Shown here piece by piece: positions 59,529-64,000 of a DNA stretch of 64,000 bases; within the stretch, counting starts at the first letter, position 1; each line of letters starts with the position of its first letter. The position numbers and the translations under genes were made by a program. The stretch is from Gongronella butleri. Its lineage: Eukaryota > Mucoromycota > Mucoromycetes > Mucorales > Cunninghamellaceae. The stretch spans positions 792,501 to 856,500 of the forward strand of contig JAIWZP010000001.1 of assembly GCA_025201375.1 (NCBI GenBank). The letters run 5' to 3'. The notes below the pieces were generated by a model. That model was not told the origin of the DNA. It did not search any database and was given only the letters and a program-made list of their open reading frames with translations.

Positions 59529-60599
59529 ATGACAAACGACGAAAGTAAGAAAGGGAGCTCCATAAAAACGATAAAAGTTATTTAAAAAAATTGTATTGCT
59601 TAGTTGAGGGCATGATCAGCCGCGTGACGCTGGAAGACAAGCAATGGGGCACATTTGAAAAGAAGCTGTGGTCGTGGCTATACAACTTGCCCAACATGAC
59701 CCACGAGGAAGCGTAAGAAAAAGTCCAAACACATTCTTTTTGGCTTATACTCACGGGTTTTCATCGTTTTTTAATTAGTCAAGGCGATTATAACAATCTT
59801 GCCGCCACACTTGACAATTACAAAGCCTGCTGGAGCCGCGCCGCCCTCTCACAGGATGCCAATTTGATCGACATTCAGCGATACGAAGGCCAAGTTGGCG
59901 ACATTGGTAAAAAAAAAAAAAAACACACACTCGACGCGCTTCTATGTGCTTAATTCGATGCATTGATAGATGCCATTATCGAAAAGGCAAAGGCGGATGT
60001 CCAGGGCCTGCGGCATGAGCTCCAAGGCGCCCAAAAGATCCGCGACAACAAGCTGGAATACGACAAAATCGCCCTGGAAATCATGAAACACAAATCACGC
60101 GAGGAATATGCCGAGTATGTAGCGCGACGCCAGCCCAATTGCCTTCATGACAGCCAAATTCACCTTTTTTACTAGGTCGATCGCTTCACTCAAGGCTGAC
60201 ATTGAGTGGCTCAAGAAGGACAAAGCAGAAAAGGCACAGAAAATCGATATGCGAAAACAGAAACTGGCGCATCTCGTCGCGGCCGTCAAGAACACACAGC
60301 AAGAAATGGAGGACGAGCGCAAACGCGACGTAAGGCGGAACAGGGGGAAAAAAAGGCAGCGGACTGCTCACTTTTTTTTTTTTTTTTTTCGCTAGTTCGA
60401 CGATCGAAAGAGATTGACAGACCTGGCGGCCCAATACCCCGATTCTGAGGACGAAGATGACATGGACGGATCAATGCAGGGCGACGATGAGGAACTAAAG
60501 GACGACGACGACGAGCCCATCACAAACAACCGCTTCAAGGAGCGCGAGGACGACGATGACGAGGACGGGCTGCTTGAAAATGATGACGCCACGCATTAG
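59529..60599 (+). CDS. THO complex subunit 7
   Basis: Six exons (59529..59544, 59604..59712, 59779..59906, 59970..60114, 60176..60329, 60396..60599) give 251 aa. THOC7 is part of the THO/TREX complex, which couples transcription to mRNP packaging and export in the nucleus. The core resembles metazoan THOC7: a FEKKLWSWLYNL opening, a central coiled coil, the diagnostic QGAQKIRDNKLEYDKIALEI stretch, and a second coiled coil RKQKLAHLVAAVKNTQQEME. It ends in a 55-residue Asp/Glu-rich tail that is longer than in animals. Exon 1 is only 16 nt (MTNDE plus one base). If it is wrong, translation would start at the in-frame ATG 59612. Exon 4 uses the yeast-like donor GTATGT. Confidence 0.85.
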
Positions 60600-61239
60600 A
60601 TTTTATCATTTTTGATCCAAAGTAAATATTTGCAACCATTTGTCTTGAAAGGGGCCATGGGGGACGTGGTGGCTTACTGGATTTTGTGCTGCATGCGTTT
60701 TGATGGGGGATCGGCCCCGTATGCGTCTGCAAACGCGCCATTTTGACCATCTATTCATTGGTCTTAGCTTACCTGCGTCCATGGCGAGGTGGCGGCCAGA
60801 GATGAATGTAACAAATGTTGGCCTCCATGCTTGGCAATATAACAAAAATGATGAAAACGTTAAATGTGCTCCATCTAGTCACTCCTGCACCTTGACTAGG
60901 GCCTCATTTGAAAGATACAGGAAAGCGACATTAGGTCTGCTGTGATGTTGAATAAAACAACCTGATGGTGATCTAAAATGCGCGGCAAATGCACGTTTAA
61001 AAGTTATTCATCGATGCAGCGGCAAAATAATTAGTTTAACCACCTCGTCGCGCGTTGATTCTTTTGACTTGGGTTCGCACTGTCCGCGTATGTTACAAAA
61101 AAAAAAAAATAAGAGTAAATCAAGCGGTTGCCGAGAAAATCGTAACTGGGGGGTTTCTCTTTTCTTTTCTTTTTCTTTTTTGGAACGTTTGTCCATGAGT
61201 AGACTACCAGCGAGGTTATTCGCATCTACACCTATTGTT
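60600..61239. other. THOC7 3' flank, no gene
   Basis: No supportable gene. It contains a purine run and small open frames on both strands without motifs. Confidence 0.4.
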
Positions 61240-62060
61240 TCAGGCATTGTCACACGGATGAGACCGCACTCGGGGCCCTGTGGTCAACAGATGGCGCACA
61301 ATCACCATTTTCAAAAATCACAGATTTTCCATGGGGTGCAGTTGAAGTTTTGAAATAGTGGCTCGAATCACCACGCCCTTCATAGACATGGTAAAAACGA
61401 CTTGATAACTGATAAAAAAGCAGTAAAAATCGGGGATCCATTGACCGGTTTGGGCGCAAAATGCGTTTGAGGTCTTATTTTCGACTCAAGGTCATCTAAA
61501 CGAAAAATTCATATATCTCAGAGAAACACACATCATTCGAATGAGCATGGTTCGCTGTGTACAGAAACATTAATTATCAACGAAGAAAGTGATTTTTGGC
61601 ATTTTGACACGGTTTCAGAAATATCAACAATTTTCTACGCATGAAAAAGCGCGTCAGACGTCGACTGACACGCGTCTGGTCCTTATCAATACCATACAAA
61701 TGGACCATCTCTTGCTAATAGACGCGTTGATGCGGCTTCTAGACCGCGTTTTCCACGTGTAATCCGCCTGCAAAGTAAAATCTATATTCACGATTTGCTC
61801 GCCAACGAGCAATTGGATCACCTAGATTTTGGCTTTTTATTTGGTTTTCCCGTCCTACAAATCTTGTACACAGGTTTGGCACAATTCTGGATGCCTGGTT
61901 TTTTTGTTTTTGTTCAGAGTGCTCAACAATATCTATTTTTTTTATTTGCGCCTGGCGAGCCCTTTTTGTGACACATGAGAGACTGGCCCCAATCTGATAT
62001 TCAAGCCTATCGTTTTGCGCCAAGGCGTTTCGAGGCTTTGCAGTCCTGGTTTGCCGATTT
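61240..62060 (+). repeat. Dispersed repeat family, copy D
   Basis: It aligns with copy A through ATCACCATTTTCAAAAATCA (61300), the ATGCGTTTGAGGTCTTATTTTCGACTCAAGGTCATC block (61460), AAGTGATTTTTGGCATTTTGACACGG (61587), GCGCGTCAGACGTCGACTGACACGCG (61648), AGACGCGTTGATGCGGCTTCTAGA (61720) and CACGATTTGCTCGCCAACGAGCAA (61788). Confidence 0.65.
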
Positions 62061-62879
62061 TTTATAAAAAATTTTATCATAACACGTTTTATTCACTCTT
62101 GTGTATCAATTATGCATTTTACTCGCATGAAACCGCGTGCATGACTATTTTTCTGTCGCATTTTGTTCAGAAGTATATAGAAAAATGCGAAAAAGGCAGA
62201 CTAACTTGGCAAAGCGCGTCAAATTTATTCATTTTCTATTTTTGCATTAGGTGGTATCATTTTCATTGCCATTTCCATTACATGGTTTGCATAGCATGGC
62301 AAGGCGGAGCAAGAGACCAACAAAGAAATATTTTAGGCGCTACGCATGCTGTATGTTTCGTGAAAAACAAACACATCCGGGCGAAAAAGAAAAAAACCAA
62401 TAGCATACTACAAGACGAGAGGAAAGGGGGAATCTACGAGCAGTGCAGGCGTGCCTCATCTTGAATTAGGCACGCTGGACACCATATCAAGTATACGGAC
62501 GCGGTGCAAGACGCGTTTAAAAACAATATGACGGAGATCAAAGTGGTTGCCGCAGTTTTTTTTTTTTTGATGGCACTCAATTGATCGCTCAGCAAGATCA
62601 AAGGTTAAAAAACGACGCATCTTTTCTTGCATTGTGAATCAATAAATGCTTCTCTGAGCACGCTGCAGCTCTGAAAATGACAAAAACAGGCTTGCGCCGA
62701 CATTGTCGTTGCGCCGCGGCCTCGATATCAGATGCAATCCCCCGAAAAAAAAAAGGTGGAGGCAAACACCGGTCCCTTTTGCTCCACACAGGCTTCATTC
62801 TGGTCAACATGTTTTACTAGCACTTTTAAAGGTGAAATGCGCTGAAAAGGCTGCACGTGGTGGTGCCGCCAGAGATGCA
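62061..62879. other. intergenic upstream of the last gene
   Basis: No clear gene. Part of it may be the 5' exon or leader of the gene called from 62880. TTTACTAG at 62813-62820 could be a splice acceptor joining an upstream exon, since the frame is open (ALLKVKCAEKAARGG) between it and 62880. Confidence 0.35.
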
Positions 62880-64000
62880 ATGCATAAGGATGGCCTGGTT
62901 TTGTGCCTGTTTATAGGGGGCGTCAGGAAAGTTCAATTCCCGATTGAAAAGGATGCCAGCTCAGACGGATTGGACTTTTTTCGCGTTTCATTCTCAAATG
63001 TGAATTTGTCGCTTGCCATGGACGAGGAAGAACGCAAAAAGTTTGATCATTTGCTCATGTGGCTAAGCATGGAAAAGTATACAAGGTAAGAAAAAGGGCA
63101 AGGAAGCTCGGAAAGGGTGGTGTTTGACTTTTTTTCGCCATTTTAGCGACGAAGCGCTGTTTTTCAAAGCAGACACGCCCGAGAACGCACCAAAGTTCCC
63201 GGAGCGACGGCGGCGGCTACTCAAAGCGCGACACGCGCGGGTGATGGAGCGACTGGTGCGCTACCATGCGAGTGAGCTGCAGGCGCTGCACAAGCGGATA
63301 GGGCAATCCATCGACCTGGCGCTGTGGCCCGACGAAAATGAGCCATTACACCAGCTTGTGAGTGGCAAGGCGTTCCTGGATGCGAATTATGACGTAATCC
63401 GCTGCATCATGGCTGGAATTCCACTCTCCCCTAAGCTCAATGGCCAAGATCCCGTCGAAAACAAGATGCGAGAAGCCAAGGCGGCTGAAAAAAAGCAAGA
63501 CAAGCTCAGACGGTTGCAATACAAGGCCATCATCGAGGCAAGGATCCATCGGGAAAGAGCAATAGAGGGTACCAATCTCACTTTTTTTTTTTTTGTTTTT
63601 CTGGTTTTTTTCCCCAGGAAAAAGCACAAGCGGCGTTCGATTCTTTGTTTCTCAAGCAGCGAGAGCAGCGCACGATTTTGCGCCTTTATCAGGCTGAAGA
63701 GCTCGCGAGTGCGGCGGTGTCACGATCCAAAAATATAACCACGCCCGTGCCTCGCGCGCCGCAGATTGATTTTCGCGCATCATCACACGTTTCTCGCCCA
63801 CCCATAGCCGCCGGTGCCCCTTCCGTGCTTCCAACACCAGCCACATACAGCACCACACCACTTGCCAGTCGTCCGCCGACGAATTCTGCACCTATGACTA
63901 GCAATTCCATCTCGTCCCATTACGCAACATACCCGGCCCACACCAGCCAACCTGACACAATGCCATTTTACCGCCCCGTCCATCACACCGACGTCTCACG
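62880..64000 (+). CDS. Unrecognised protein, 5' part (runs off the window)
   Basis: Exons (62880)..63085, 63147..63568 and 63625..64000 (open at the end). The start at ATG 62880 is tentative; the frame stays open upstream to about 62821 and may belong to an earlier exon. The first exon codes a beta-rich piece (GLVLCLFIGGVRKVQFPIEK, DFFRVSFSNVNLSL). The second codes a basic helical region (PERRRRLLKARHARVMERL, RYHASELQALHKRIGQSIDLALW, VENKMREAKAAEKKQDKLRRL). The third starts helical (AQAAFDSLFLKQREQRTILRLYQAEELA), then becomes Pro/Ser/Thr-rich and disordered. The last acceptor must be AAAAAG|CACAAG to keep the frame. A nuclear or scaffold role is possible but unsupported; no family is recognised. 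Confidence 0.6.

Overview
The window is nuclear DNA of a filamentous, early-diverging fungus. My best guess is Mucoromycota, perhaps Mucorales. Three things point there. The genes are dense and cut by many short introns (60-260 bp). Fungal markers such as GET2, GGC1, TAP42 and a BAR-PH-VASt sterol-transfer protein sit beside genes that budding yeast lacks in this form (eIF4E2/4EHP, THOC7). Start codons follow long pyrimidine tracts. The phylum is inferred, not proven. A striking local habit is homopolymer-loaded introns: many begin GT followed by a long A-run and end with a T-run before AG.

Layout: 3' part of a PH-domain gene (1-1357); COX11 on the minus strand (2237-3022), divergent from a cytochrome P450 (3697-5608); the GTP/GDP carrier GGC1 (6058-7501); about 4.9 kb of gene-poor DNA with a dispersed repeat; a coiled-coil protein of unknown role (12364-13176); eIF4E2 (13977-14780); a nitronate monooxygenase on the minus strand (15209-16795); a second gene-poor block with an inverted copy of the dispersed repeat; a double-PAS protein (20320-21708); GET2 (22192-23602); a BTB-BTB-CAP-Gly protein (24604-27989); an acidic disordered protein (28957-30637); a MYST histone acetyltransferase (31220-33279); and a frameshifted GT31-type glycosyltransferase relic (33636-34484).

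From 34.5 to 41.6 kb there are no intact genes. This stretch is mostly a tandemly duplicated 2.2-kb unit that is itself built from about 150-170 bp subrepeats. It is followed by a transposase-derived FAR1/SWIM protein without a transposase core (41625-43985, minus), a small secreted protein (44926-45321, minus) lying between two 0.33-kb direct repeats, TAP42 (46163-47472), an unrecognised membrane coiled-coil protein (48645-50088, minus), and a repeat-rich stretch (50.1-53.3 kb) with an A66 run and a degenerate tandem array carrying TGACGTCA-like sites. The right end holds a LAM/SIP3-type sterol-transfer gene with a possible spliced uORF and a GC-AG intron (53552-58049), APRT (58692-59329, minus) head-to-head with THOC7 (59529-60599), another dispersed-repeat copy, and the 5' part of an unrecognised gene that runs off the window (62880-64000).

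Most genes are unrelated housekeeping functions: respiratory assembly, mitochondrial nucleotide transport, translation repression, ER membrane insertion, TORC1-PP2A signalling, sterol transport, purine salvage and mRNA export. I see no metabolic cluster, tRNA, rRNA or CRISPR array. The unusual content lies in the repeats, the domesticated-transposase gene and the domain fusion.
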